Positions 8,732 to 17,890 are shown, numbered from the stretch's first letter. The stretch: 57,158 bases of DNA from Micromonospora yasonensis (GCF_026013475.1 NZ_JAPDPH010000018.1:1-57158), one strand, 5' to 3'. Notes: generated by a model not told the origin, from the letters alone. Numbers and translations: made by a program.

Positions 8732-10200
8732 GGGAGCAGCAGCGCCAGTAGGGCGAGCGCCAGGATGGCGACGGTGAGCGGCCGGTGCAGGAATACGGTC
8801 AGGTCGCCGTTGCCGATGCTCAGCGCCCGGCGGAACTGGTCTTCGAGTTCCGGCCCGAGGATGGCACCCAGGATCGTGGGTGCGATCGGGAAGTCGAATT
8901 GGCGCATCAGGAAGCCGACGATGCCGATGGCGTAGGCGATCAGGATGTCGGTGATCGCGCCGGAGACGGAGTAGATCCCGAGCGTGGCGAACACCAGGAT
9001 GCCGGCGTAGAGCAGCGGCCGTGGGATCTCCAGCACCTTTACCCAGAGCCGGATGAGCGGGAGGTTCAGCGCGAGCAGCATCACGTTGCCGATGAACAGC
9101 GACGCGATGAGCGCCCAGACCAGGTCCGGGGACTTGTCGAACAGTTGCGGTCCCGGCTGCAGGTTGAAGATCTTGAACGCTGCCAACATCACCGCAGCCG
9201 TCGCGGAGGTCGGCAGGCCCAGCGTCAGCAGCGGCACCAGTACGCCGGAGAACGAAGCGTTGTTGGCGGCCTCCGGCCCGGCAACGCCTTCGATGGCGCC
9301 CTTGCCGAACTCCTTGCGGCCGCGAGAGCGTTGCTTCTCGTAGGAGTACGACAGGAAGGTCGGCAGTTCGGCGCCTCCGGAGGGCAGTACACCGAACGGG
9401 AAGCCGAACGCGGTGCCCCGCAGCCAGGGTGCCCAGGAGCGGTGCCACTGGTTGCGGCTGAGCCACATGAATCCGCCGGATGCGGGCTCGAGCGGGGTCA
9501 CCGAGCCCGGCCGGGTGCGGCCCTTGACCAGGACGTACAGTGTCTCGCCGATCGCGAAGAGGCCGATGATGAGCAGCACCGAGTCGATCCCGTTGAACAG
9601 CATCGGGCTGTCGAAGGTGAAGCGGGGCTCGCCGGAGACGCCGTCGAGGCCGATGAAGCCGATCGAGATACCGAGGAGCAGGGACGCCAGTCCACGCACC
9701 AGCGAGCGGCCGACCAGGGAGGTCACCGTGACCAACGCCAGGATCATGAGCGCGAAGTAGTCGGTGGCGCGGAACGAGATGGCGATGCTGGCCACCGGCT
9801 TGGCGACGAGCGCGAGCAGGACGGTCGAGATCAGTGCCGCCACGAAGGAGCCGATCGCCGCGGTTGCGAGTGCGGCGCGGGCCTGCCCGCGTTTGGCCAT
9901 CTCGTGGCCTTCGATGGCGGTCGCGACGGACGCCGACTCCCCAGGCGTGTTGAGCAGGATCGACGTGGTGGACCCGCCGTACATGGCGCCGTAGTAGATG
10001 CCGGCGAACATGATGAACGCGGGGATCGGGTCGTCGAAGTTGTAGGTGACCGGTAGCAGGAGAGCGATGGTCACCGCCGGGCCGATCCCGGGCAGCACGC
10101 CGACCAGCGTGCCGAGTGTCACCCCGATCACCGCGAACAACAGGTTCGCGGGCGACAGGACTGTCCCGAATCCCCCGAGCAGCTCAGCGAAGGAGCTCAC
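8650..10200 (-). CDS. tctA: Tripartite tricarboxylate transporter, large permease TctA
   Basis: A 516-residue polytopic membrane protein with the family signature near the N-terminus ([20 protein letters not shown], then [20 protein letters not shown]) and its repeat in the second half ([20 protein letters not shown]). These two related halves form the substrate-translocating core of TTT transporters, which import citrate-like di- and tricarboxylates using the ion gradient. Its GTG start overlaps the stop of tctB (GTGA), so it is the last gene of a tctC-tctB-tctA operon. Length and order match the family. Confidence 0.93.
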   Translation of the reverse strand: MSSFAELLGGFGTVLSPANLLFAVIGVTLGTLVGVLPGIGPAVTIALLLPVTYNFDDPIPAFIMFAGIYYGAMYGGSTTSILLNTPGESASVATAIEGHEMAKRGQARAALATAAIGSFVAALISTVLLALVAKPVASIAISFRATDYFALMILALVTVTSLVGRSLVRGLASLLLGISIGFIGLDGVSGEPRFTFDSPMLFNGIDSVLLIIGLFAIGETLYVLVKGRTRPGSVTPLEPASGGFMWLSRNQWHRSWAPWLRGTAFGFPFGVLPSGGAELPTFLSYSYEKQRSRGRKEFGKGAIEGVAGPEAANNASFSGVLVPLLTLGLPTSATAAVMLAAFKIFNLQPGPQLFDKSPDLVWALIASLFIGNVMLLALNLPLIRLWVKVLEIPRPLLYAGILVFATLGIYSVSGAITDILIAYAIGIVGFLMRQFDFPIAPTILGAILGPELEDQFRRALSIGNGDLTVFLHRPLTVAILALALLALLLPYAPKVVARLRGRPVEGTSKLAFADED

Positions 10201-10787
10201 AGGCCCAAAACCCCTTCCGGGAGATGCACGCCGAGGGCGCGCGTGAAGGTGAGATACACGAGCAGTGACAGCGCGACCGCGACGATCAGGTCACGGAACC
10301 ACTGGCGGGAGCCCATGGCCCGGGACGCGCCCAGGAAGAACAGGCTGGTGGCGATCACGTAACCGAGCGGGTCCAGCAGGTAGGCGTAGATCACGAGCAA
10401 CACCACCAGGGTGGCCGCGCCCAGCATGTGGGTGAACCGCTCGGCCGGCAGGTTGTCGGCACGCCTGACAAGCCGTGAGACCTGCTGCCCGAGGTAGATG
10501 AGCGCCAGTACCGCCCACAGCGACGCGACTACGAGAGGCATGAATCGCGGGCCGCTGGGCTCGAAGCCGCCTCCCTTGATGTTGAAGGTCTGCCTGAGCA
10601 TGAGCACGCCGAGGGCCAGCATGACCACTCCCACCAGGAGCGGACCGACCGGCGAGCGCGCGGCCGCGCTGTGCTCCTCGGCACCCGGCTGCTCGGGCTC
10701 CGCTTCGTGCACCGCGATCTCCGGGTCCCGTACGGCGGAGCCCCCGCGGCCAGGGGCTCCGCCGTCCGTCGGGTTCGGGTGACTCAC
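10197..10787 (-). CDS. tctB: Tripartite tricarboxylate transporter, small permease TctB
   Basis: About 196 residues. A hydrophilic N-terminal tail is followed by four predicted membrane spans, including [35 protein letters not shown] and [33 protein letters not shown]. This matches TctB, the small membrane subunit that partners TctA. GTG 10787 overlaps the tctC stop by four bases, so the three subunits are translationally coupled. Sequence conservation in TctB is low; the call rests on topology plus position between tctC and tctA. Confidence 0.9.
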   Translation of the reverse strand: MSHPNPTDGGAPGRGGSAVRDPEIAVHEAEPEQPGAEEHSAAARSPVGPLLVGVVMLALGVLMLRQTFNIKGGGFEPSGPRFMPLVVASLWAVLALIYLGQQVSRLVRRADNLPAERFTHMLGAATLVVLLVIYAYLLDPLGYVIATSLFFLGASRAMGSRQWFRDLIVAVALSLLVYLTFTRALGVHLPEGVLGL

Positions 10788-11794
10788 AGCCCGAGGTCCT
10801 TGTACAGCTGCTCGACGCGCTTTGTCTCGCCCTCGATGTACTGCTGTGCCTCGTCGCCGGTCTTGTAGAAGTCGTCCCAGCCGTTGGTCTTGAGTACGTC
10901 CTTCCACTCCTGGGTTTCGTGCAGCTTGTCCACGAGGTCGGTGACCGCCTGCTTGTCCTTGTCCGAGAGGCCCGGTGCGGCGACCACGGCGCGCCAGTTG
11001 CTGAAGTCGACGTCGTAGCCGGCGTCTTTGAGGGTGGGGGCCGGCTTGCCCGCGATGTCCTGAGGGGTTGCGGTGCTGATGGCCAGCAGGCGCATCTTTC
11101 CGGACTCGATCTGGCTCTCGAACTCGCTGACGCCCGAGATCCCGACGCCCACGTCGCCGGACAGGATGCCCGCGGTGGCCTCACCGCCGCCCGAGTATCC
11201 GACGTACTTGAGCTTGCTCGGATCGGCGCCGGCGGCCTTCAGCAGCTGGCCGGTGACGAGGTGGTCGGAGCCGCCGGCGCTGCCGCCGCCGAACGTGACC
11301 GACGAGGGGTCCTGCTGGTAGGCGTTGACGACGTCCTGGATGGTCTTGTACTTCGAGTTCGCCGGCACGACGAAGGCCTCTGCCTCGGCGGTGAGGGTGG
11401 CGATCGGCGTGGTGTTCTTCAGGGAGACCGGCGAGTTCGCCCGGGTGAGCGCGCCGATCATGACCAATCCGGTCATCATCAGCGCGTGCGGGTCGCCCTT
11501 CTCCTTCTGGAGCTGGGCCAGCCCGGTGGCGCCACCGCCGCCCGCGACGTTGAAGACCTCGACCGGTTTGTTGGCCAGGTTCTTCTTCTGGATGACCTGC
11601 TGCATGGCCCGAGCGGTGGAGTCCCAGCCACCGCCGGCCGCCGCCGGCACCATGAAGTTGATCGTCTTGGACGGGTACTGATCCGATGACGACCCGCCGG
11701 CGTTCTGGCCGCAGGCCGCCAGGGCGGTGCTCAGGGCCAGACCCGCCGCGATCGCGGCAGTACGTCGAGTAGCCGGGCGCCGAACCGCACGCAT
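10784..11794 (-). CDS. tctC: Tripartite tricarboxylate transporter substrate-binding lipoprotein TctC
   Basis: The 336-residue protein has a signal sequence ending in the lipobox LAAC (Cys 28), so it is a membrane-anchored extracytoplasmic receptor. The mature part has Bug/TctC-family landmarks: YPSKTINFMVPAAAGGGWD at the start, VTFGGGSAGGSDH in the middle and VVAAPGLSDKDKQAVTDLV near the end. The start has GAGGAGGAAGG upstream. It is first in tctCBA and transcribed away from the IclR-type gene, with a strong palindrome in the shared intergenic region. The specific ligand cannot be read from sequence; carboxylates such as citrate are typical. Confidence 0.93.
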   Translation of the reverse strand: MRAVRRPATRRTAAIAAGLALSTALAACGQNAGGSSSDQYPSKTINFMVPAAAGGGWDSTARAMQQVIQKKNLANKPVEVFNVAGGGGATGLAQLQKEKGDPHALMMTGLVMIGALTRANSPVSLKNTTPIATLTAEAEAFVVPANSKYKTIQDVVNAYQQDPSSVTFGGGSAGGSDHLVTGQLLKAAGADPSKLKYVGYSGGGEATAGILSGDVGVGISGVSEFESQIESGKMRLLAISTATPQDIAGKPAPTLKDAGYDVDFSNWRAVVAAPGLSDKDKQAVTDLVDKLHETQEWKDVLKTNGWDDFYKTGDEAQQYIEGETKRVEQLYKDLGL

Positions 11795-11948
11795 GGCCTT
11801 CCTCCTCAGGGGTGATGGTGCTGGTGGGGGTGGGTGAGTGCCGTCACGCTAGCGCAAGCAAACCGCTGTGTGAACCCCTCGGACCGCGTAATGGTTTGGG
11901 AATCGAGAAGGCCGAATCGTTAGCCGGACTTGACTCGCTCAAACCATC

Positions 11949-11970
11949 TGGCGGTATGGTCATACCGCCA
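11949..11970. promoter_or_regulatory. Candidate IclR operator (inverted repeat)
   Basis: TGGCGGTATG (11949-11958), a 2-base centre GT, and CATACCGCCA (11961-11970): two perfect 10-bp arms. It lies 22 bases before the iclR-family start and within the 198-base divergent region shared with tctC, an ideal place for one regulator to control both directions. IclR proteins bind short palindromes of this kind, so autoregulation plus control of tctCBA is the simplest reading. Confidence 0.65.
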
Positions 11971-11992
11971 CGCAGTTGATCCAGGAGGCGTT

Positions 11993-12763
11993 ATGGCCCG
12001 GTCCGACGAGACGGAACCGCACGACGGTGGGGTGCGCAGCATCGCCCGCGCCATCGACGTGCTGGCGCTGTTCGACACCACGCACCCGACCCGTACGCTC
12101 CGGGACCTGGTGGCCGCCACCGGCCTGCCGAAGACGACCGTGGTCCGGGTCTGCGCGACCCTCGAGGCCCGTGGCCTGCTGCTCCGGCCTAGTGAGACGA
12201 CCTACGCGCCAGGGCCGGCCTTTCTCAGGTGGGCGCATCTGGCAGCGTCGCTGTGGGACGTCTCGGACCACACCCGCGCGATGATGCGCGAACTCGTCGA
12301 CCGGTGCGGTGAAACCGTGAACGTGTACGTCCGGCAAGGCACGGAGCGGGTCTCGATCGCGCAGGAGGAGGGCACCGCGACGGTACGGAGCGTCGTGCCG
12401 CTCGGCGTACCGATGCCGTTGTCACGCGGCGCGACGGCGCGCGTGCTGCTGACCGGTGCCCCGAACGGGTTGCTGGAGCGGCTCGCTGCGGCGGAAGGCC
12501 TCGACCGAGAGGCCCTCGCCCGCACGGTCGCATCGACACGCGAGACCGGGTACGCCTTCAGTCACGGCGAACGTGAACTCGGAGCCTCCGCGGTGGCCGC
12601 CCCGATCGTGGCCCACGACGGCAGGGTGCTCGCCGCCCTCTCGGTCAGCGGCCCCACCTCGCGGTTCACCGCCGACCGCATCGCGGCCTACGTCGAGGCA
12701 GTGGTGACTGCCGCCCGGCGGATCAGCGACCAGGGGCTCGGCAGCGTGGAGGCATTCCTGTGA
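11993..12763 (+). CDS. IclR family transcriptional regulator
   Basis: About 256 residues from ATG 11993, which has AGGAGG seven bases upstream; a longer frame from 11930 would run through the operator and is rejected. The N-terminal winged helix (SIARAIDVLALFDTTHPTRT, then LRDLVAATGLPKTTVVRVCATLE) is followed by an IclR effector domain with the conserved VRQGTERVSIAQEEG, VPMPLSRGATARVLL and FSHGERELGASAVAAPI. It is divergent from tctCBA, and its stop overlaps the start of the CoA-transferase gene. It therefore likely senses the imported carboxylate or its CoA-pathway product. Confidence 0.92.
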   Translation: MARSDETEPHDGGVRSIARAIDVLALFDTTHPTRTLRDLVAATGLPKTTVVRVCATLEARGLLLRPSETTYAPGPAFLRWAHLAASLWDVSDHTRAMMRELVDRCGETVNVYVRQGTERVSIAQEEGTATVRSVVPLGVPMPLSRGATARVLLTGAPNGLLERLAAAEGLDREALARTVASTRETGYAFSHGERELGASAVAAPIVAHDGRVLAALSVSGPTSRFTADRIAAYVEAVVTAARRISDQGLGSVEAFL

Positions 12764-13968
12764 CCGACGCACCCCTGCTCTCCGGGGTCCGTGTGCTGGA
12801 CCTGACCAACGTGCTGGCCGGCCCCTTCGCGGGCTACCAGCTCGCCCTGCTGGGCGCTGACGTCATCAAGGTGGAGGTGCCCGGCACCGGTGACCTGGCC
12901 CGCCAGTTGGGCGCCGACGCCGAGCTGTCGAAACAGGGACTCGGCATCTCGTTCCTCGCTCAGAACGCCGGGAAGCGCTCGGTCACCGTGAACCTCAAGA
13001 GCCCGGCCGGCCGGGAGGTCTTCGAGCGACTGCTGGCCGGCGCCGACGTGCTGATCGAAAACTTCCGCCCCGGTGTGCTGGCACGGCTCGGCTTCGGCTG
13101 GGAGCGGCTGCGTGAGCAATACCCGGGGCTCGTCTACTGCGCGGTGTCTGGATTCGGCTCGACCGGCCCGGACAGCCGGCGGCCGGCATACGACCAGATC
13201 ATCCAGGGCCTGTCCGGCATCATGAGCGTCACCGGAACGGCTCAGACCGCGCCCCTGCGGGTCGGTTACCCGGTGTGCGACTCGATCGGGGGCCTCGCCG
13301 CCGCGTTCGCGGTGGCGGGCGCCCTGGTACGCAAGCAGCGAACCGGCCAGGGAGCGTTCCTCGACGTGAGCATGCTCGACGCCGCGTTGAGCACCATGGG
13401 CTGGGTGGTCTCCAACTACCTGATCGGCGACCGTGAACCCGAGCCGATGGGCAACGAGAACCCGACGTCGGCTCCCTCCGGGACCTTCGCCACCGCCGAC
13501 GACATGCTCAACATCGCCGCGAACCGCCAGGAACAGTTCGAGACCCTCTGCTCCGTTCTCGGCCGCGAGGAGCTGCTCGCCGACCCACGCTTCCGTACCC
13601 GTGAGGACCGGAAGCGGCACCGGGAGACCCTGCGGGAAGAGCTGGAGCTGAGCCTGCGGAAGCGCCCGGCCCGAGAGTGGGACGAGCTGCTGGCCACCAG
13701 CGGGGTGCCCGCGGCTCGGGTGGTATCGGTCCCCGACGCACTGGCATCCCACCAGGTCACTCACCGTGGGCTGGTCTCCGAGGTGCCGTCCCCCGCAACC
13801 GACGGTGGCAGCCTCAAGGTGCTCGGCCTGCCCACCCACATCGACGGATCCCCGGTGAGCGCCAGCAGCCGGCCACCGCTGCTCGGCGAACACACCGACA
13901 CGGTGCTCGCCGAGCTCGGGTTCAGAGCCGCGGACATAGCCAGGCTCCGGGCGGAGGGAGCCGTATGA
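12760..13968 (+). CDS. CaiB/BaiF class III CoA-transferase
   Basis: 402 residues, GTG start overlapping the iclR stop. The family landmarks are clear: LSGVRVLDLTNVLAGPFAGY at the N-terminus, LGADVIKVEVPGTGD, ADVLIENFRPGVLARLGFG, and the catalytic aspartate in DVSMLDAAL. Class III enzymes move CoA from one carboxylate thioester to another through an aspartyl-CoA anhydride. Between a carboxylate importer and a citryl-CoA-lyase-like gene, it most plausibly activates the imported acid to its CoA ester. The exact substrate is not predictable. Confidence 0.9.
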   Translation: MTDAPLLSGVRVLDLTNVLAGPFAGYQLALLGADVIKVEVPGTGDLARQLGADAELSKQGLGISFLAQNAGKRSVTVNLKSPAGREVFERLLAGADVLIENFRPGVLARLGFGWERLREQYPGLVYCAVSGFGSTGPDSRRPAYDQIIQGLSGIMSVTGTAQTAPLRVGYPVCDSIGGLAAAFAVAGALVRKQRTGQGAFLDVSMLDAALSTMGWVVSNYLIGDREPEPMGNENPTSAPSGTFATADDMLNIAANRQEQFETLCSVLGREELLADPRFRTREDRKRHRETLREELELSLRKRPAREWDELLATSGVPAARVVSVPDALASHQVTHRGLVSEVPSPATDGGSLKVLGLPTHIDGSPVSASSRPPLLGEHTDTVLAELGFRAADIARLRAEGAV

Positions 13969-14804
13969 CCGACGCACACGCGGCAGCACGCGCCCGAGTC
14001 ACCACCGCGGACGCCACCGCCTGGTGGTCAACCGCGGTCTCCGACATCGAGCCGGGAGTCATCCGGCTGCGCGGCTATCCCGTCGAACAGCTGATCGGCT
14101 CGGTGTCCTTCCCCGCCATGGCCTACCTGATGCTGCGTGGCGAGCTACCGTCCATGCCACAGGCCGAACTCCTCGAGATGGCCCTGGTCGCCGCCGTGGA
14201 CCACGGCCCGCAAGCCCCCTCGATCGCGGCCGCTCGAATGGCCGCCACCTGCGGGGTCGGTCTCAATGCAGCGGTGGCCACCGGCGTCAACCTGCTCGGC
14301 GATGTGCACGGCGGCGCAGGGCAGCAGTGCCTGGAACTGCTCGACGCACTGGTCGCCCGCTCCGACGTTCCGCTCGAAGAGGCCGTCTGCGACGTCCTCG
14401 CCGACTTCCGAGCCCGCAAAGCCCACGTACCCGGATTCGGGCACCGGTTCCATCCACGTGACCCACGCCGGGATCCACTGCTCAAAGCAGTGGCGGAGCG
14501 AGTCGCGGCGGGACACCTCGCGGGTAGCCACCTACGCGCCGCCCAGGAAATCGAGCGCCGGCTGAGCGAGGGCCGATCGCGTCCGGTGCCGATGAACATC
14601 GATGGTGCCACGGCGGTGGTCTACGGAGAACTCGGCTTCGAGCCCGAGCTGGCCCGCGGCCTGTTCGTACTCTCGCGCTCGGTGGGCATCCTCGCTCACG
14701 CATGGGAGGAGCGCGGCTCAGGGCGACGGATCAAGGGCCCGCTACCGCCACCACTACTCGCGGACTACGACGGCCCGGCTCCCCGTGACATGCCCCTACC
14801 CTGA
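13965..14804 (+). CDS. Citryl-CoA lyase-like (citrate synthase superfamily) protein
   Basis: About 279 residues from ATG 13965, overlapping the CoA-transferase stop (ATGA). It has the citrate-synthase fold signatures in a short version: VIRLRGYPVEQLIGSVSFPA, GEVHGG-like GDVHGGAGQQCLELLD, the active-site HVPGFGHRFHPRDPR and PMNIDGATAVVYGELGF. Proteins of this size, lacking the N-terminal region of true citrate synthase, are usually annotated citryl-CoA lyases that run the aldol step backwards. With the CoA-transferase upstream it forms an activate-then-cleave pathway for a citrate-like acid. Substrate is inferred. Confidence 0.82.
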   Translation: MTDAHAAARARVTTADATAWWSTAVSDIEPGVIRLRGYPVEQLIGSVSFPAMAYLMLRGELPSMPQAELLEMALVAAVDHGPQAPSIAAARMAATCGVGLNAAVATGVNLLGDVHGGAGQQCLELLDALVARSDVPLEEAVCDVLADFRARKAHVPGFGHRFHPRDPRRDPLLKAVAERVAAGHLAGSHLRAAQEIERRLSEGRSRPVPMNIDGATAVVYGELGFEPELARGLFVLSRSVGILAHAWEERGSGRRIKGPLPPPLLADYDGPAPRDMPLP

Positions 14805-14869
14805 TCCCAACATCCATCAGGGAAAGTACGTACAGGGGACCGGCCGAACAACCGAACGGCCTCCTGGCC

Positions 14870-15145
14870 ATGACGTGGGCGCTGGCCGCCGCAGGTGCGG
14901 CGGCAAGGTTCTGGTACGTCGCCCGGCCGCTGCTGGCGCCTGCCATCACGGTCAATCTGGTGCTGTCCCTGATCCGGCGATTCATGATTTCCGACCAGAT
15001 CTGGGTGACCACGCAGGGCGGTCCGGCCCAGTCCACCGACTCGCTGTCGACGCTGCTGTACCGCCGCCTGCGAACAGGATTCGGACCTGTGGCAAAGGAC
15101 ACGATCGCCGGCTTGCCGCCCCAACTGCGTGATCATGTAGCCTGA
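14870..15145 (+). pseudogene. Remnant of a carbohydrate ABC transporter permease (MalF/UgpA type)
   Basis: The residues RFWYVARPLLAPAITVNLVL, then SDQIWVTTQGGPAQSTDSLSTLLYR, match the conserved cytoplasmic loop and following span of sugar ABC permeases (usual form: WR.t.PlL.Pai.....l...k.FD.iw.lT.GGP...T.tl....Y). Only about 70 residues remain, with no N-terminal spans and a tail that is not membrane-like. It is a fossil between two operons rather than a working gene. Confidence 0.6.
15138..15143 (+). promoter_or_regulatory. -10 box of a leaderless transcript
   Basis: TAGCCT fits the actinobacterial TANNNT -10 consensus and ends seven bases before GTG 15151, so transcription should begin at or next to that GTG. 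This places the poly-Cys leader ORF at the very 5' end of the mRNA, as in the mycobacterial leaderless cysteine attenuators. Confidence 0.5.
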
Positions 15146-15150
15146 CCTGC

Positions 15151-15228
15151 GTGAACACTGCGCCGTCGTTGGACCGGACCCCGCTCGCGGTCCGCGTCGT
15201 CGCCGCGCGCCGCATCTGCTGTTGTTGA
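15151..15228 (+). CDS. Poly-cysteine leader peptide (25 aa), putative cysteine attenuator
   Basis: GTG 15151 to TGA 15226-15228 encodes 25 residues beginning VNTAPSLDRTPLAVRVVAAR and ending Arg-Ile-Cys-Cys-Cys just before the stop. Short leaderless ORFs with consecutive Cys codons upstream of sulfur genes act as cysteine-responsive attenuators in mycobacteria: scarce Cys-tRNA stalls the ribosome and lets transcription or translation continue downstream. Here it precedes a complete peptide-type ABC importer, followed by a hairpin at 15253-15270. The ORF is seen; its regulatory role is inferred by analogy. Confidence 0.7.
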   Translation: MNTAPSLDRTPLAVRVVAARRICCC

Positions 15229-15252
15229 CGGTCTGACACCCCGATCCGCGCC

Positions 15253-15270
15253 CGTGGCTTCCGCGCCACG
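15253..15270 (+). terminator. Hairpin downstream of the poly-Cys leader (attenuator candidate)
   Basis: CGTGGC (15253-15258) pairs with GCCACG (15265-15270) around the loop TTCCGC. It starts 25 bases after the leader stop and lies 105 bases before the transporter start. There is no U-tract, as usual in high-GC actinomycetes. A stalled ribosome on the Cys codons could change folding of this region. Confidence 0.4.
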
Positions 15271-15375
15271 CTGCCCGCGCGCTGTCATCAACGTCTGATC
15301 CGCCCTCATTTGTGAGCCTCAATCACCGCGTCCCGCGCTCGCGCGACGCAGGTTCCGTCTGCCTGGAGTAAGGAC

Positions 15376-16929
15376 ATGACCACTCACCGCAGGCCCTCGG
15401 CCGGCCTACCCTTCGCACGCCGGTTGCGCACGCTCGGCGCGCTCGCGGCCACCACCACCCTCGCGGTGCTGCTCGCCGCCTGCGGCTCCTCGACGAGCCC
15501 CGGGTCGACGGGCGCCGCCGACACCGACGCGACGATCACGATCGGTTCGCTGAACGAGCCGACGACGCTCAACACGGTCAAGGGCGGCAACACCGGCCAC
15601 GCCCAGGTGCTGCTGCGCAACGTCGTCGAGGGGCTCACCGTGCTGACCGACGAGGGCAAGGTCGAGCCGCTGCTGGCCAAGTCGTGGGACGTGTCGCCGG
15701 ACGGCACGGTGTACACGTTCCACCTGCAGCCCGGCGTGACCTTCTCCGACGGCACCCCGCTGAAGGCCAGCGACGTCGTGGCCGCGCTCAAGCGGGTGAC
15801 GTCCGACGAGTCGACCAGCGCCCGGAAGAAGAACCTCTCGATCATGAAGACGATCGAGGCGTCGGACGATGGCACCGTCAAGGTCACCCTGTCGACGCGG
15901 TCGCAATCGTTCCTGTTCTACCTCACCAGCACCGGCGCGGCCGTCACCAAGCCCGATGCCGGCAACCCGGAGACGACGGTGATCGGCACCGGCCCGTACA
16001 CCCTGACCTCCTGGAAGCAGGGTGACTCCATCACGCTGACCCGCAACGACAAGTACTGGGGCACCAAGGCCAGCAACAAGCAGGTGGTGTACCGCTTCTT
16101 CAAGGACGCCACCGCCGAGAACAACGCCCTGCTCGCCGGCCAACTCGACCTGGTGACCCAGGTGTCCTCGCCGGACGTGCTCACCCAGTTCGACAACCAG
16201 CCGCAGTTCACCATCGTGGAAGGCACATCGACGACGAAGGAGCTGTTCAACTTCAACGACGCCGTCGCCCCGTTCAACAACCCCGACGTACGGCACGCCA
16301 TCCGGCAGGCCATCGACCGCAAGGCGCTGCTGACGGCGGTGTGGGCCGACCGGGGCCAGGTCATCGGCTCGATGGTGCCGCCCACGGACCCCTGGTACGA
16401 GGACCTGACCAGCATCGACGACCACAACGTGGCCGGCGCCAAGCAGCTGCTGGCCAAGGCCGGGCACGCGAACGGCCTGTCCTTCACCGTCGACTACGTA
16501 CCGTCAGACGCGGTCAACATCATCGCGCAGGGGCTGAAGAGCCAGCTCGCCCAGGCCGGTATCACCATCACGCTGAACCCCGTCGACGACGCGACCTGGA
16601 CCGACAAGGTCTACAAGAACCACAACTTCCAGGCCACCATCATGACCCACGTCAACCAGCGCGACCTGGTCTGGTACGGCGACCCGACGTTCTACTGGCA
16701 GTACGACAACCCGCAGGTGCAGCAGTGGGTCAAGGACTCCGAGACCGCGGCGACGCCCGACGAGCAGACCGCCCTGCTGAAGAAGGTGGCACGGCAGATC
16801 TCCGAGGACGCGGCGAGCGCCTGGCTGTTCCTCGACCCCGCCATCAAGGTCGCCAGCACCTCGGTCAGCGGCTACCAGAAGAACAACACCACGGACAGCT
16901 TCTATGTCGCGCCGATCACCAAACGCTAG
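15376..16929 (+). CDS. Peptide/nickel-type ABC transporter substrate-binding lipoprotein (SBP family 5)
   Basis: 517 residues; AAGGA before ATG 15376; signal with lipobox LAAC (Cys 36). Family 5 landmarks follow: LLRNVVEGLTVLTDEGKVEP, WDVSPDGTVYTFHLQPGVTFSDGTP (split by family convention), then FNFNDAVAPFNNPDVRHAIRQAIDRKALL. These proteins capture oligopeptides, glutathione, nickel chelates or similar ligands and hand them to a DppBC-type permease. The poly-Cys leader upstream suggests a sulfur-containing ligand such as a cystine or glutathione derivative. Ligand identity is inferred only from that regulation. Confidence 0.9.
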   Translation: MTTHRRPSAGLPFARRLRTLGALAATTTLAVLLAACGSSTSPGSTGAADTDATITIGSLNEPTTLNTVKGGNTGHAQVLLRNVVEGLTVLTDEGKVEPLLAKSWDVSPDGTVYTFHLQPGVTFSDGTPLKASDVVAALKRVTSDESTSARKKNLSIMKTIEASDDGTVKVTLSTRSQSFLFYLTSTGAAVTKPDAGNPETTVIGTGPYTLTSWKQGDSITLTRNDKYWGTKASNKQVVYRFFKDATAENNALLAGQLDLVTQVSSPDVLTQFDNQPQFTIVEGTSTTKELFNFNDAVAPFNNPDVRHAIRQAIDRKALLTAVWADRGQVIGSMVPPTDPWYEDLTSIDDHNVAGAKQLLAKAGHANGLSFTVDYVPSDAVNIIAQGLKSQLAQAGITITLNPVDDATWTDKVYKNHNFQATIMTHVNQRDLVWYGDPTFYWQYDNPQVQQWVKDSETAATPDEQTALLKKVARQISEDAASAWLFLDPAIKVASTSVSGYQKNNTTDSFYVAPITKR

Positions 16930-16939
16930 GCGATAAGCA

Positions 16940-17890
16940 GTGCTCAGCTACCTCATCCGTCGGGTCGCCTGGCTGATCGGTTCGCTGTTCGTCGCGGGCT
17001 CGGCGGTGTTCTTCCTGCTCCGGGTCCTACCGGGCGACCCGGCCGTCACACTGCTGGCGGTCGGGTCCTCCCCGGACCAGATCGATGCCATCCGGCACCA
17101 GCTCGGCACCGACCGGCCTGTACTGGCCCAGTACGGCCACTGGTTGGGCGACCTGGTGACCGGGAATCTCGGGAACAGCCTGTTCACCCAGATGCCGGTG
17201 CTCGACCAGATCGCCGGCCGGCTCCCGGTCACCGTACCGCTGGCGCTGAGCGCGTTCATGCTGTCGATCGTCGTGGCCGTACCGATCGGGGTGTTCGCGG
17301 CGGTACGGCGGCGGGGCCTGCTCGGGGTGGCGGTGTCGACGCTGGCCCAGTTGGGAATCGCCCTGCCCATCTTCTGGGTCGGGATCGTGGTGGTCTGGCT
17401 GGTCGCGGTGCAGTGGCGGGCGCTGCCGCCGGGCGGGTTTCCCCGCACCGGCTGGCAGGATCCAGGAGCCGCGCTCCAGTCACTGGTCCTGCCGGTGGCG
17501 ACGCTGACCATCGCGCAGGGGTCGGTGCTGGTGCGCTACGTACGCTCGGCGACGCTCGACGTGCTGAGCCAGGAGTACGTGCGCACCGCCCGCTCGCTCG
17601 GGTACAGCCTGCCGCGGGCGCTGTGGCGGCACGGACCCCGCAACGGCGCCGCAACCGTGGTCCAGATCCTGGGCATCCTGCTGGCCAGCTCACTGCTGGG
17701 CACCGTGGTCATCGAGAGCGTCTTCGCCCTGCCCGGCCTCGGCTCGCTGCTGTTGGCCAGCGTGAAGTCCCGCGATCTGCCGATCGTGCAGGGCACGGTC
17801 TTCCTCATGACGGCGACCGTGCTGGTGATGGGGCTCGTCGTGGACGTCGTGCAGCGGCTGGTCGACCCGAGACTGAGAGCACGGACATGA
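16940..17890 (+). CDS. ABC transporter permease (DppB/OppB type)
   Basis: 316 residues with the standard DppB start MLSYLIRRVAWLIGSLFVAG and the first-span motif FFLLRVLPGDPA. Six spans follow, with the cytoplasmic coupling loop QEYVRTARSLGYSLPRALWRHGPRNG that contacts the ATPase, and the C-terminal VFALPGLGSLLLASVKSRDLP. GTG start 10 bases after the binding-protein stop. It forms the heteromeric channel with the next gene, whose start overlaps its stop. Confidence 0.9.
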   Translation: MLSYLIRRVAWLIGSLFVAGSAVFFLLRVLPGDPAVTLLAVGSSPDQIDAIRHQLGTDRPVLAQYGHWLGDLVTGNLGNSLFTQMPVLDQIAGRLPVTVPLALSAFMLSIVVAVPIGVFAAVRRRGLLGVAVSTLAQLGIALPIFWVGIVVVWLVAVQWRALPPGGFPRTGWQDPGAALQSLVLPVATLTIAQGSVLVRYVRSATLDVLSQEYVRTARSLGYSLPRALWRHGPRNGAATVVQILGILLASSLLGTVVIESVFALPGLGSLLLASVKSRDLPIVQGTVFLMTATVLVMGLVVDVVQRLVDPRLRART

